Source: Mixophyes australis (taxonomy: Eukaryota; Chordata; Amphibia; Anura; Limnodynastidae). Taken from it: a DNA stretch of 64,000 nucleotides. The translations under genes were made by a program, and so were the position numbers. The stretch's first letter is position 1; every line of letters starts with the position of its first letter. Positions 1 to 26,114 of the stretch are shown in pieces. The stretch is taken from the NCBI GenBank assembly GCA_036250195.1, contig JAVHZZ010000003.1, forward strand, positions 345,652,875 through 345,716,874, read 5' to 3'. The notes under the pieces are model-generated. The model saw only the letters and a program-made list of their open reading frames with translations, did not search any database and had not been told where the DNA came from.

Positions 1-1099
1 AAGCTGACAAACACTTTCTTACATGTAGTATGCATTAATCTGTAACGAAGATAAAAATACATGTAGTTCTAGTTAGATACATCAAAAATTCCAGAACAGG
101 AAATAAGACCAGTATTAAGTATGAGTATACAATTCATCCTTGCATGCTGTGACATATAGTTCCACAGGTAGGGAAAGCCATACTTAGTCCGCTGTAATAA
201 TTTACTGTTGAGCTGCTATTTAGGTCCGGTAGGTTGGTTGTGGAAAAATAAATATTGATAATAGGCTCTTAGACACAGTCAGAAATGTTCCCGTTACTGT
301 CAGTTTTCTTTTGGATTCCCATCTATGAACTGGTTAATGTTGCCGTTAATTGTTTAATAGTTGAATTTAAATAAAATGGTAACTACAATTAGACGCAACA
401 AGATACTTGTTGAAAAATAGATGTAACCAAAATTAAAATACAGTTAAAGGTTCTCCATAACCCTAGGATTAGCTAGTGCTGGATCAGAGAGTCCTACAGA
501 TTGCAGGTTATCCGTGTTGAATCCTGCGAGTATTATGGAGCTGTCCAAATAAGCGAAGGGCAAAAAGAAAAATCAATTTTTTTCTGCATTAATGAGAAAT
601 ATAAAAAAAATGGTGCCACTAATATTTCACTACAAACGCCTGACTGCTATTGTAGCTCCCCTTCATCTGCTACATAGGCTAGAGGCGCACCCCTTGCAGA
701 AGCAGTCAGACCCAGAAGGGTCCCTATAGGCAGACCACTGCAGTGACAGGGGCCGTCGCTCAGGGTGGGGAGACCCAGCTCGCCGTGCAGCATTTTATTC
801 TATAGAGGGTTACAGATAAGCGTGAGATGGGGATGAGACAGAGGGGTAAATGGTATTATACTGGGGGTGAACAGAACAAGCTTTTGCACTTGCTGAGCGG
901 ATTCCATAGGATGCACTATGAGATGGCAGCCTCTTCATCAGGCAATCTAGTAGGATTTTCCATGACCCTCCCAGTGGCAGAGTCTACCACAGTCTGGAAA
1001 CCTAGGGAATTGTCCGACGTTCCAAAGGGACGTCTAGAATGGAGGACTGTGGCCCGGTACACGCAGGTGTTTAATGAATAGGCTTGGTGGGATGAGTGT
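1..1099. other. MSH2 intron 6, no gene recognised
   Basis: Mostly AT-rich intron sequence. The part after about 640 is more GC-rich and leads into the degraded Ngaro-like element, of which it may be a non-coding end. No exon was found. Confidence 0.4.
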
Positions 1100-2640
1100 G
1101 TGGAAATATTTTCATTACTCCCATTGGAACCCTTTACTCAAGGCAGGGTGGGATGACCAATAGTAGGAGAGATGAGGATTATGGGAGGTGGTATAAAATG
1201 ATCCCCAGGATGTTTGGGAATTGGTCTCAGGCCTTTGTGGTTTTGTCTAGTCTATTTAGGGGAAGAGAGGCGCGGGGAATGGCCTCTTTTTGGATATATG
1301 GATACCATCCGAGAGCCAGAGGGACAAAGTGTAAGAAACCTCAAATCGGCAAGGGATTACCCAGAAGAGTTGAGAGATAAACTGATGCAGGTGGACTTGG
1401 GGCAGATTGCAGCTATTTGGTTGCTTTAGGGCAGGGCCCACTAATAGCAAATTAAATATAGAGCCTGCATTTCATGTGTTCCCAGTTCAACCATGATGTT
1501 GTAGATCATAGAAAACTATCAATGGAGTAAGAGGTACTGGCATCAGTACATTCATGGCACATATGGTTATTTTGCACCAGCTGCAATCTCTCTTGGGACT
1601 GATGAATTTTGCAAAAAAGCATCATCCCTCTGGTAGGAATCTTTAGTCATAGGTTGTCTAAAGAACAGCTGGTAAGCGGGCCACAAATCTCTATCAGGGT
1701 AACAGAAGAAACAAGGGAAGATCTGAAGATCTGGGATGAATTTCCATGCGCTAACAATGGTAGGTCAGCCTGGACTGTGCTTGCCTCAGTGAACCAGCAT
1801 CTGGCTAAGCTAGTCTTGCAAGTTTCATAGAATAAAAGACCTGGCAAAGGAAATTTAAGTATGATAGGCCAAAAAAAGATACAAAAGCTGAGAAGTAATA
1901 GAGTATGCCGATCGAGAGAGAGAGAGAGAATGTCCAGTGAGAGAGAGTGCGAGCTATGTCCAGTAAGAGGATCCACTTAACATGAGAATGGAAGTTTCCT
2001 TTCTCACCTTCAGTTCACAGATATTTTCAGACCAAGTAGGGATTATCTGGGGTTGAAGAAGGTGAAAGGGTTGGAGAGGCAGAAAAAATAAGATAGTAAT
2101 TTGCTCACAGACATATGGTGACATGGTGGATTATACACAGAGCTAATTCAAGGAATTTTTTGATTGTAAAAAGGGGAAGGTGAATAATGGTGTCTACATT
2201 CCTTTATTAGATGGGAGAGGATCAATATCAACAGGGGATGTCCTGAGGGTCTATGGTGTAATGAAGGAACATGATATGGGGCTTAATGACGTTTAAGTTA
2301 TGTTAACAAGGGCAGCACAGGTGTTGGATTATATGTGACAATTGAAAATGGTTATTGCTGCAATGTTCTGTTTGTTGACTATTTCAGATCCAGTTCAGTG
2401 CCTGGCATGGACTGTGGGGCACTCCTATGGTTCTGGGTGGCATGTTAGGCATTGGTTAGACCAGAAGTAAGCAATTGGGCTTGGCAAAAGGTGTGGTAGC
2501 AATCAGAATCCGATGCATAAGGGGGCATAAGATGGAAAGATGTGGTGGCAGGCATACAGAGGATAATCGTGTGCAGACATGCTAGTAATTCATGGGGTAG
2601 GTAATAATTTAGGAGTGGTCCACACACCAAGCCAGTTAGT
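1100..2640 (+). mobile_element. Degraded Ngaro-like tyrosine-recombinase retrotransposon
   Basis: Three decayed protein matches occur in the expected order on the plus strand. Near 1200-1430 is a gag-like segment (LFGYMDTIREP, then YPEELRDKL and IAAIWLL). Near 1610-1830 is the RT/RNase H-associated segment (GIFSHRLSKEQLVSG, then TEETREDLKIWDEF). Near 2405-2640 is an SGNH/GDSL hydrolase-like segment (TVGHSYGSG, then DMLVIHG and GNNLG). Several stops and frame changes separate them and most of the reverse transcriptase is missing. The matches are by eye to the Ngaro plan (gag, pol, tyrosine recombinase, hydrolase) and need a profile search. Confidence 0.5.
2405..2640 (+). pseudogene. Remnant SGNH/GDSL-hydrolase-like domain of the Ngaro-like element
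   Basis: Translation across two frames gives WTVGHSYGSGWH (the GxSx nucleophile block), HKGA then DGKMWWQ, and DMLVIHG followed by GNNLG, which resembles the VIHxGGND block of the hydrolase domain carried by Ngaro elements. In-frame stops show it is dead. Confidence 0.45.
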
Positions 2641-4338
2641 TGGGAGAGGGAAATATTTACGCTAAGATAAAGTTATAAAGGGTTATGCGAGCTTGCATCA
2701 CATGTTTATAAAGAAAACAGGTATGTTGGTGGATATAAATAATCATAACTACCATCTCTATTTATGTAAACGCTGTGGGCAATTGGCTTCGGATCTTGAG
2801 TTATAGGAGTGACAATGTGTGAGTGGAAATAAGTCGAACTGACACTGCACAAAAGATGGAATATTCAGGTCACTATAACACCAGATTCCAGAACTCACAT
2901 GACAGTTCTCACCACACAGGTTCTCTGTAGCCGTGGATCCAGCTAGGTCAATCTCATAGCTGCTTACCATTAGTTGTAATAACATTGCTTTTAATGTAAT
3001 TACATTAGATCATCAGTGGATTTATACACCATGCAATATACTACATTCTTTTTTTAAGCTATTTGGCCAAAAACCACTTTGAAGACAAATTATATATGTG
3101 GTTCTACAACGTATTTTCATCACACAAACATAAACATAGTAATGTGTACAATGACTACAATATGAGTTTATTGTCCATGAATATCCGCATAGCGAAACTG
3201 CCTCGCCCAGTTTATTCTTGACAAGTTGTGAAACTAGAAACCTGTTGAAACTGGCCCCAGGAAAGCACACCAATACCTGGTGAGACAGCTCTGCTCTACA
3301 GAAAGATGCAGCCTTATGACGATAGAAAACAAACTCTCAACACATACATTTACCGGAACATTTACAAATCTACAGCTACATTATGTACACAAAACATATG
3401 GAGACAATTGCCAATTTAAATTATTATTAATAATACATGTGTTTATTCATACAGTGCCTTTCTCACACAGCTCAGTGTAGTTTAAAGGGGCTTTTCAAGA
3501 AAGAGTTGGTAGATCCACTACTTCAATACCATACATAAGCACTTCTGCCGTCTCTCCAAAGCTCCAACATCCTCTACAGGTCTAGTAGTGCACTCCTGGC
3601 TACAGTGGCCATCGCAATCCATACATACAACAGTAATCCACTGCTCCAGCTAACAAGTTATAGAGACCACACGATCTTTGTGCAGTGTCTATCCCGATGT
3701 GTAACATTCCACCTATCCCACTACCACAGCCAGAGCGGAGATCTAGGGAGATGCATAAACAACATTACTTTCTAGCACAAGTGTAATATTGCTTTTCTTT
3801 GGTGCACCATCTATTGGATTGTTTCGTTGTTTGTCAAACAGAACTTGAAACAAGAGGTCATCAAGGTCACAATTTCATATTGTCACGACCAAATAATAAA
3901 AAAAAAAAGAAGAAACAAAAAGATACAAAAAGGATGAAATGAAAGCAAGCTGCTACACTGGCAGAGCTTCTGTCTATACAGGATCACTCCACCTGTGCAA
4001 TCACCACAAGAGCGCATTTTTACACTTTCAGAGCGGTCAATGTATTTCACGAACATGTTTACCTCTCCAGCACCACTAGAGGGAGCTAACAGACTACTAC
4101 TATTACTACAATAAGGGTTAATGCAGTCTTATAGTGAAACAAGCATAATAGAAGATACAGTCGAGTTCCGTGACCATATAAAGGCACAAAGCAGCAGACA
4201 GTGCTTTTATATAGGTCATGGGACCTATATATTCAGGTAGGGAATGTGTTATTCCTTAGAATACATTTTCACTCACATATAAACGCAATACATGCATACA
4301 CAAAAACGTACTATAATATATCTATATCCATCCATCTC

Positions 4339-4340
<2 letters not shown>
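2641..4340. other. MSH2 intron 6, no gene recognised
   Basis: AT-rich intron sequence with short A-runs near 3900. No exon, tRNA or clear repeat boundary was identified. Confidence 0.35.

Positions 4341-4341
<1 letters not shown>

Positions 4342-4421
<80 letters not shown>
4342..4421. repeat. (TA)n microsatellite
   Basis: About 80 bases of pure TA dinucleotide repeat in MSH2 intron 6, preceded by a short TATC-rich stretch. Confidence 0.97.
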
Positions 4422-4425
<4 letters not shown>

Positions 4426-4630
4426 CAGTTTTCCACAGCAGCTACCTCTGTTCCGTTAATAATATGTACTATTATTAAATTCTTGGGAGCCTGGGGATAT
4501 GTTTTACTCAAGAAACTGGGAGGTGAACTGTGATTTCCTCTCCATTAACCCTCCCAGCTCCAGAATCTACATAGGTGGCCCTGCGCTTAAAATGAGCCAC
4601 ACGGTCTGAGCAAGTGGAGTGGGCGATTAA

Positions 4631-5278
4631 TACCGCTTTCATACTGCCGCCCCGGCAATATCCTGGATTTTTCAAGCCGGGTTTTTGCCGGGGCTCAGAG
4701 CGTCCCAGCTCAGAAACACCATTCATACTGCACCTCGGACCCGGGAATTTCCCGGGTTGACCCCATTCATACTGCACAAGTCTGTGCCCTGGCAATTTGT
4801 GGGAGTCATCACCAGAGCAGTTTTCATTGGCTGAAAAATGGTGATGTCATTGAAAGGTGACTGGTTTTTTGACGCATAAAGATGATGCAAAAGTGGGTGG
4901 TGATTGTTTACCACATAACTTTTCATCATGGCCGTCATTCTCCAACAAACTCAGATTCTGCTTCAGCTTGATCTTCACTCCACCATTTCTCCTAAACTCC
5001 TTCTCGAATCTTCCACGGGCTCCCACCGATGACATCATCCTCCAGAGACAGGCAGACAGCCAATCAGCTTGTTTTCTGTGCATCCCGGGTTGAAAAAACC
5101 CGGGTTGCACCATTCATAGTGCAGGCAACCCGGGTCCGACCTGGGAATTACCCCTCGATAAATCCCAGGTTGAAGACCCGGGTTTTTAGACTTGTACCAT
5201 TCATACTGCACCAAGACCCGGGTCGTTTAAGCTCGCTCCGGCAAAAACCCGGGATTTTGGTGCAGTATGAATGGGGTA
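4631..5278. mobile_element. Harbinger-like MITE, 648 bp, TAA target duplication
   Basis: The ends are inverted: TACCGCTTTCATACTGC on the left and the complement of TACCCCATTCATACTGC on the right, flanked by TAA on both sides (4628-4630 and 5279-5281). Internally the motif CATTCATACTGCAC and the palindromic CCCGGG blocks recur several times in both orientations. The 3-bp TWA-type duplication points to the PIF/Harbinger superfamily. No transposase is encoded. Confidence 0.75.
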
Positions 5279-5281
5279 TAA

Positions 5282-6590
5282 GTAATCTGCTTCACTTAAA
5301 CAGATTGAGCACAGACAGAACGAAGGCACTACTAGGGACTGTCCCTGCTGGAGGGAGAGGCTTCACGTCCTAAGAGACCCAGAGAAACTCCGCTCCTAGT
5401 TATATTGCAGGTGAATACACAGCTTACTGTAATAAAAGTAGTAATAAAATATATAGGCCAGGGTTCCTGTTTGAGTGACACTTCCTGTGAAAGAACATAC
5501 TCTTGTCTTAATGTGTTTTAGATGTTAATTTCGCCTTCAAGTTCCTAAATAGGTAATGTATTAAAAGGTGTATTATAGTATCTCTTCCATAAGTTATAGA
5601 CAAGCGTGTCTCTGAGGAATTATACATAAAGTGAAAAAAGAAAATCCAAAAGTTCCATAATTTACACTGGATATATTTATAAATCTTGTGCACAGATAAC
5701 TGCGCGAAGGCGCTGTAACCCATGACAACTAAATTGTAATTTTGTAAGTGAAATACGGAAAATGAAAGCAAACATCTGATTGGGTGTTAAAGTTTATTAC
5801 TTATTTACTAACAATATTGCAATGAACTAACAGAACTTTAGAACTCTGTAAATCAAGATCACAGCCGTCACCTTTACAAAGGACCCACTAATTCCCGTAC
5901 ACCAGAAGATTCTAATACCACAGCTAGTAGCAAAATGAATTACAAGCCAATTAAATCTTCAACATCTTAAACAGAAATCCCGGCCCTGTCGCAAATAAAA
6001 TAAGATTTCCTACACCAAAGTCAGCACTTCTGTGGACTTTGATCTTTCAAAAACAAGCTCCCAAGAACTTTTTTCACCCTTACTAATAACTATGTATTAA
6101 GCTCCAGAGGTTACACCAATAACACAGCCAGATGTCCTGTAGTCAACCAATAGGAATGTGCCACGGAAAGGATCATGGGAAAGATCATCATGTTACAATG
6201 CATGCTTCACATTGAGCAATCATCATCATCATCTTCTACGGAACTGTACCTGAGACAATTTTGTAATATTATTACTAATTGGTTAAAGAAGTTGCTCCAA
6301 TGTGCTGCATAATCAGAAAAGATTTCAACGCTAAATCCCCAGTTCATATCTAGAGGACTTACGGCAATCATCGAGGACAGCCAAGCTGGGCCTTGTAGTA
6401 GCACCGCAGCAAAACTACAGGGTCCTTACATAGACATTGGCCACAACACGATGGGCAGGAGCTGCACAATTACAATATGAAACAACTGGATGAAATGACT
6501 TGTAATTTTCTGGATGGACACAACACCCAGAGAGGGACAAAGGGTAACGGAAATGGGGGAAGGTGGCGAGAGGCCAGCAGAGGGCTGTTA
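5282..6590. other. MSH2 intron 6, no gene recognised
   Basis: AT-rich intron sequence without recognisable coding or repeat structure, apart from a short ATC trinucleotide run near 6222. Confidence 0.35.
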
Positions 6591-7300
6591 TAGCTGTTAT
6601 GCTGGTGGTGGGCATGAAACTGTGGTGTTCATGAGACTGCTGATGTGGGCACAGGGCTGTAGTTGGTGAGCACAAGTCTTTGGTGGGCATGAGATGTAAT
6701 GCCGGGCACAGATCTGTAATATATAGCTGTTATGCTGGTGGTGGGCATGAAACTGTGGTGTTCATGAGACTGCTGATGTGGGCACAGGGCTGTAGTTGGT
6801 GAGCACAAGTCTTTGGTGGGTATGAGATGTAATGCTGGGCACAGATCTGTAATATATAGCTGTTATGCTGGTGGTGGGCATGAAACTGTGGTGTTCATGA
6901 GACTGCTGATGTGGGCACAGGGCTGTAGTTGGTGAGCACAAGTCTTTGGTGGGTATGAGATGTAATGCTGGGCACAGATCTGTAATATATAGCTGTTATG
7001 CTGGTGGTGGGCATGAAACTGTGGTGTTCATGAGATTGCTGATGTGGGCACAGGGCTGTAGTTGGTGAGCACAAGTCTTTGGTGGGCATGAGATGTAATG
7101 CCGGGCACAGATCTGTAATATATAGCTGTTATGCTGGTGGTGGGCATGAAACTGGGGTGGGCATGAGGCTGCTGATATGGGCAGAGGGCTGTAGGTGGTG
7201 AGCACACGTCTTTGGTGGGTATGAGATGTAATGCTGGGCACAGGGCTGTAGGTGGTGGGAACAAGACTGCAATACGAATGAAGCTGTTATGTGGGCACAC
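6591..7300. repeat. 133-bp tandem satellite, about 5 copies, in MSH2 intron 6
   Basis: Repeat starts (TAGCTGTTATGCTGG) fall at 6591, 6724, 6857, 6990 and 7123, exactly 133 bases apart. Each unit holds shorter internal repeats built on GGTGGGCATGA and GGGCACAGGGCTGTAG. The last copy is rearranged. Minus-strand open frames over it (MPTKDLCSP and similar) are by-products of the repeat. Confidence 0.95.
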
Positions 7301-7819
7301 ATGTAATTTATGCTAAAGAACTGTGGTGGGCATATTATACAGGACACAGATGTGAGGACGTGGGGCTATATTACTCATGGCATGGGGCTGCACCTGGTGG
7401 ACATCAGTCTGCAATAGAGGGTGTTTATCATTTCCTATACTCTCCTTACAAACTACTCTTTCACTGTGCCATACATGGTGTAATAAATATCTTTTTCCCG
7501 CATACTACACCTGTAAGTAATTTTCCCCATCAGGAACATGCCCCGTGCTATGTACAGCACATGCTGTACATCTATCTATGTACCACACTCTATTTACTTG
7601 GCTTTCTTGCCTTATTCCCTACACTCCGCTCTGCAATCTGTACCATGTAGTTCACAATAACTGCCCAATACCCACGTTAGACAGCTTTGTCTGATGACAT
7701 TATCTGATGACTGTATGTGTTTCAGGAGGGTCGGTAGCGTTACCAGATTTAACCCATAAAAACATCTGATAATAAAGTCCACTGTCACATTTCAGTGAAA
7801 TAATTATTATGATCTTTAC
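7300..7819. other. MSH2 intron 6 start, no gene recognised
   Basis: Intron sequence between the satellite and exon 6. The part near 7300-7400 keeps degenerate satellite-like motifs (GTGGGCAT, GGGGCTGCACCTGGTGG). No exon was found. Confidence 0.35.
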
Positions 7820-21681
<13,862 letters not shown>

Positions 21682-21689
21682 GCTGGAAT

Positions 21690-21920
21690 CTCCCGCCAAA
21701 CACAGAATCACACAGGGTGACAGAGGGGAGACAGCAGCGGCGTCACTCCGGCAACACCGCCCCTACGTGATCGCGCAGCGGAAGGGCAAATGTCACTGTT
21801 TGAGAAAGCTTGAAGCTGCAGCGGGCGCCATGTTGGATAAGGGCATGAAGCCACTGCTAGGCAGTCTATCAAAGTTGCTGAGAAATTTTCAGAAAAGTGA
21901 ACCCCCAGCCATGTCACCCC
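21690..21920 (-). promoter_or_regulatory. Probable MSH2 promoter, CpG-rich and TATA-less
   Basis: The stretch upstream of the MSH2 start codon is locally rich in CG (for example ACGTGATCGCGCAGCGGAAG) and has no TATA box, as expected of a housekeeping promoter. On the plus strand it contains GCGCCATGTTGG, a YY1-type GCCATNTT core, and CGGAAG, an ETS-type core. The start site cannot be fixed from sequence alone. Confidence 0.5.
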
Positions 21921-22030
21921 TTAGCTATTTGTCAACTGCCCCTTCCCCACATACAGATTCTCTGCTTATTGAGCCAGTGACATATTTATCAAGCATTTCA
22001 GCTGTTTGCACACAATTAAGGCAAATTTAA

Positions 22031-22357
22031 GCATCATCATCACCACCATTTATTTATATAGCGCCACTGATTCCGCAGCGTTGTACAGAGAACTCACTCA
22101 CATCAGTCCCTGCCCCATTGGAGCTTACAGTCTAAATTACCTAACACAGAGAGACTAGGGTCAATTTTGATAGCAGCCAATTAACCTACCACTATGTTTT
22201 TGGGGTGTGGGAGGAAACCGGAGCACCCGGAGGAAACCCACGCAAACACAGGGAGGACATACAAACTCCACACAGATAAGACCATGGTCAGGAATTGAAG
22301 TCATGACCCCAGTGCTGTAAAGAAGAAGTGCTAACCACTAGGCCACTGTGCTGCCCC
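22031..22357 (-). mobile_element. tRNA-derived SINE, full length, minus strand
   Basis: On the minus strand it has the head GGGGCAGCACAGTGGCCTAG, body TGTGTGGAGTTTGTATGTCC and tail AGCGCCAC-type sequence ending in (GAT)n-like repeats. It lies just upstream of MSH2. Compared with the 31933 copy it keeps an extra internal block (GGGTGCTCCGGTTTCC). Confidence 0.8.
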
Positions 22358-22784
22358 ATAATTATCTTATACATTCATCAGTAGCCCACTTATCTAGAGG
22401 TGCTGTCCCGGCAAGGCTCAATTCATAAATTGATCCTGTGGGAGAATCCAGCAATGGGCTTCTTAGAGCAGCTGGCCCGTCTGTAATATTCTTCCGTAAT
22501 TAGCAAAGCAAATCCAGATAGATTCACTTCAATCAGGGACTGCAGTCTCAGTGGCCCAGGCCCACCCCTACGTATAGCCGCTAATGGTGGGCTTTTCAAA
22601 TTCCTGGTGGCAACAATGGAAAAAGGAATGCATGCTCAAAAAGCAGGAGGATGGCGAGATCAAGAGACGGCATGCAAGAAGAGGCTCAGGCCTCAGTCAC
22701 CAAGCCCCCCAAGTCTCAGTAGCTTCAGACCCCAATTATTGGGTTGGTCCCCACTCCGAGTACTTACAAGTACTATTTGTGTAT

Positions 22785-22898
22785 GTTAGGGAATTTAGAC
22801 TGTAAGCTCCAATGGGGCAGGGAATGATGTGAATGAGTTCTCTGTACAGCGCTGCAGAATCAGTGGCGCTATATTAAATGATGATGATGATGATGAGG
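22785..22898 (+). mobile_element. SINE 3' fragment with (ATG)n tail
   Basis: It contains GGGAATTTAGACTGTAAGCT, then AATCAGTGGCGCTATATTAA and a short GATGAT run: the 3' part of the tRNA-derived SINE on the plus strand. Confidence 0.7.
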
Positions 22899-23171
22899 TG
22901 TGTGACCAGTTTTTAACAATATAAAGGTGATTTACAAAAATGCAAAAGCACAGTACAAATGCTGTTTTATTACGTCAAGGGAAGGTAACACACAATCATA
23001 AGGGCCCATAGCAAAATTTGAGGAGTGGGGGTGAGTGTCCATCCACCTCCTCTCTACTCTTCTGAGCCTGTGTTTGAATCATCGCTCACACGTCTTCGGC
23101 ACTATCCTTGCTAGTGTCCTCTCAGGTTCTGATCAACTTATACTAGCCTTATATTGCTAAGCAACCATCCC

Positions 23172-24258
23172 TGGGGGTAAATGTATTAAACGTGTGATTT
23201 CTGCAAATTGACTATATTCGGCGAATTTGACAGCTAAATTTAAACAGCAATGTCTTAAAGGGCAAAACTTGACCTTAAAGACATTGCCATTTTGAATTTG
23301 GATGTCACCGTCTCTGAATATCGTCGATTTGCAGAAATCGACGTTTAATATGTAACACCCCCTCTGGTGTTGTTATTGATGTCTCTCAGTGGCTGAGTGT
23401 GTGGAGCAACACTGGGACCCACAGGAGACAAAGCAGTGGGGTTGTTTAGCAACAAGGTTAGTATGGGAGAATCAGAACCTGGGTGGAGAGGGAGTGTGAC
23501 AGTTGGGAGATGGTGGAAGACATTTTGCAAGCCAGGAGGGAGAGTGGCCCCAGGTCCTTGGCTTGTGAAGGGGGGTGTGCAGCTCATGCCTCAAGGACAC
23601 AATTATTTATGTCAGTCTGTAGGGACATGTCCATAGGAGGATCCCCACCACCAGGGGGCACCCCATTGAAACCAACAGAGGTAAAGTGCGATAGCTGCCA
23701 CCAAGCACAGCATGTTGGAAGAGGGGTAGGACCCCCATGCTGGAGAGAGGAGAGACAGGAGGAGAGTGAGAGGCTGGTTAGATGTGGGGAGATCTGTGAG
23801 TGAGAGAGACTATACTAGAGACAAGGAAAGTGACCAGGGTCTAATGAGAAAACAGCAGCTTGGGAGAGAGGGAAGTGACAGCTGGGAGCTGTGAGGAGAG
23901 TAATGGCGGTTAGAGGCAGTTGAGAAGATCCATGTATAAAGAAACTGTATATATTTACTATCACTCAACAGTTTAAGAACGTGCTGGAGTGAAGAGACGT
24001 TTAAATAAAGATGTTATATTTTGCCATATAGAGATGGTCTGGCGCCCAAATTATTGAAACATTTGATTGCACTGTACCACAAAGGTACATGACCTGTGTC
24101 CCAACATCTTCACAGAGACTTTGTAATAAAATAACCTACATGTGTGGGGACCACCTGGTAATTTTCACCCAGGTAGGGCTTTAGAGGGAGGTGTACTGTG
24201 TAACCTGTGCACCCCACACTACCTACCAGGGCAGGGGGCTACAAATACATTTACCCCA
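23172..24258. mobile_element. MITE interrupted in its right end by a solo LTR
   Basis: The left terminus is TGGGGGTAAATGTATTAAAC. The right terminus is its complement split in two: ACGTTTAATA before the LTR and AATACATTTACCCCA after it. A palindromic pair of TTTCTGCAAATTGAC type lies inside. Removing the LTR and one AATA restores a normal MITE of about 190 bp. Confidence 0.8.
23351..24243 (+). mobile_element. Solo LTR, 893 bp, AATA target duplication
   Basis: It starts TGTAACACCCCCTCTGG and ends CAGGGGGCTACA, with AATA on both sides (23347-23350, 24244-24247). An AATAAA signal at 24004-24009 sets the orientation as plus. No internal retroviral region remains, so it arose by LTR-LTR recombination. 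The family was not identified; a 4-bp duplication can fit either ERV or Ty3-like families. Confidence 0.75.
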
Positions 24259-26109
24259 TGGTGATTTTCCTCTGGGTCCAAGTGCCTGGGCCACTCATTC
24301 AGTTACATGCCAGAGGGGGCATTACATTTAGGTGATTATAATACCCCCTTGAAGTAATGACAAGAAAGGCTAATGCTAGATGGAAATATTACTTTGGATA
24401 AGAGTAGCTGTTCCCAAAGAGTTTTCTCAAAGGATTCCGGAACAAAAATTGTACTTTCACATTCTGCTTTATGGCAAATGCATAGTGAAAACTGCTCTGA
24501 ATTATGCACCACTTGTACTGATCTATCGCTATCCTACTTAGGAAGCCACAATGTTTAATACTTTCTGGAGGTGAATTACGATAACAGACTGAACATTGCT
24601 TCTGGAACAGGAGCAAAGCCTTATGGCCAGTCTCAAGGCTCCCTTTGATTAGTGTAACAAGCCACAACAGTCCTATTATATGACTGTATCTTGATAAATC
24701 CATTCTGAAAAATTGTAAAGCCTTACAGACTCAACAGTTCCTATATGGCACTGCCTGTATCCACTGTTAAGAGCGTTTTGACGCTATCCAATAACGATTG
24801 TTGAATCTCGATTTGTGTTTCCAACGCACAAATATTTATTCTTAAAAAGTAGCAGAATAATTCAAGCAAAATAATAATAAGTACAGCCGTTACTTATCGC
24901 AGGCGCTCTGGTTCCAGTGTACAGTCATTCAGGTCTGAAGTCTGTGGTCAAGGTGACTGAACACTACATGAGAGCTACTGCTTATATGCAAACAGAGATA
25001 CAGTGAAACAATGCAGATGGTATAGCTGGCTTCTATTGGTCCAGGCTTCAGGAGGGTCCAGGGAGTTGCACATCATAGGCTGATTCAATCTAAGGAATCC
25101 AAAGGTGGGGGTCATCTCTCCAGGGGATGAGCTCTGTTCTTCCTGCCAGAACTCCAATTACAATCAGACCATTAGCATTTCACAGTCAATATCATATTAA
25201 AGGTTTATTCCCTAACATCAATAACTAGAGTATGCAATGTGCAATCTCTTCGCCGAATGCACCGGACAGCTGCTGATGTAAAGGGGATTAATATGATATC
25301 AGACATGACATATTTCCCTTAACCTGAACCGTAGGATTCACTAGTATGCATATACCTCCTTTATTAAACATGAATTCTACTATATTTCGACATAAATGAC
25401 TATGTGTTGCAACTACAATTAATGTGTACTATTTACAAATGTTTATGTTTGTGCAAATGTGTAGAAACTGTTTATTGCCACGTGTTGCGGCTGGATACGC
25501 CCTTTTACGCCGTAGCGTGCTCTACGCATAATTTCAGACAAAGACAATCAAGTTTGCTCAATATTAATTGAAATGACTTTATCCAATTTGCTGACTTCTA
25601 CACCACATAGACTCAGATACACAGAAAATGTGGTTATTATGATCCTTTTTCCACTGCTTTATGATATCCACTCCACATAAATAATTCAGTGATATGTAAA
25701 AAAAAAAAATCAAACAAAACATAGTGTGATATTGTTTCAAACATAGAAATATCTATACATATTGCAAATAATCATTATTTTTTGTGAATAAAAGTTTCCT
25801 TGTGACCTGCTCCTTCACTGTGTCTCTCTTATGGGATTCAACCCACAGTTATGCTTGAACTGTGGTAATTTGGTAGAGTGGCATAAGTAAGTTAAGAGGG
25901 AGGTTCTGAAATTTGATAAACTGTCTTAAAAAGGTGAATTTTCAGAAAACACTTGATATTTTAGGGGATGGGGAAGGTCAAAGGCAATACATTGTGATGG
26001 TAACCAGTGTATTGTTAACACTGCATTAACTTTCACACATTTTCTGTAATTATCATTAGTTACATTGGCTATATATAGTAGGTGTAAACTTACCAAGGCA
26101 AAACATTGG
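24259..26109. other. Intergenic, possible old LTR remnant, no gene recognised
   Basis: Between MSH2 and EPCAM. The stretch of about 24780-25600 has a mixed, retroelement-like composition (a dense set of regulatory-type motifs, AATAAA-type hexamers on the minus strand, GCCACGTGTTGCGGCTGG). I could not find matching ends or coding domains, so this is only a suspicion. Confidence 0.3.
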
Positions 26110-26114
26110 GATAT

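Noticed and set aside
6415..7347. Minus-strand frames with MPTKDLCSP repeats
   Set aside because: By-products of the 133-bp satellite.
1..7800. Search for MSH2 exon 7
   Set aside because: No stretch on the minus strand matched the expected 200-base exon with splice sites, so it is taken to lie outside the window.
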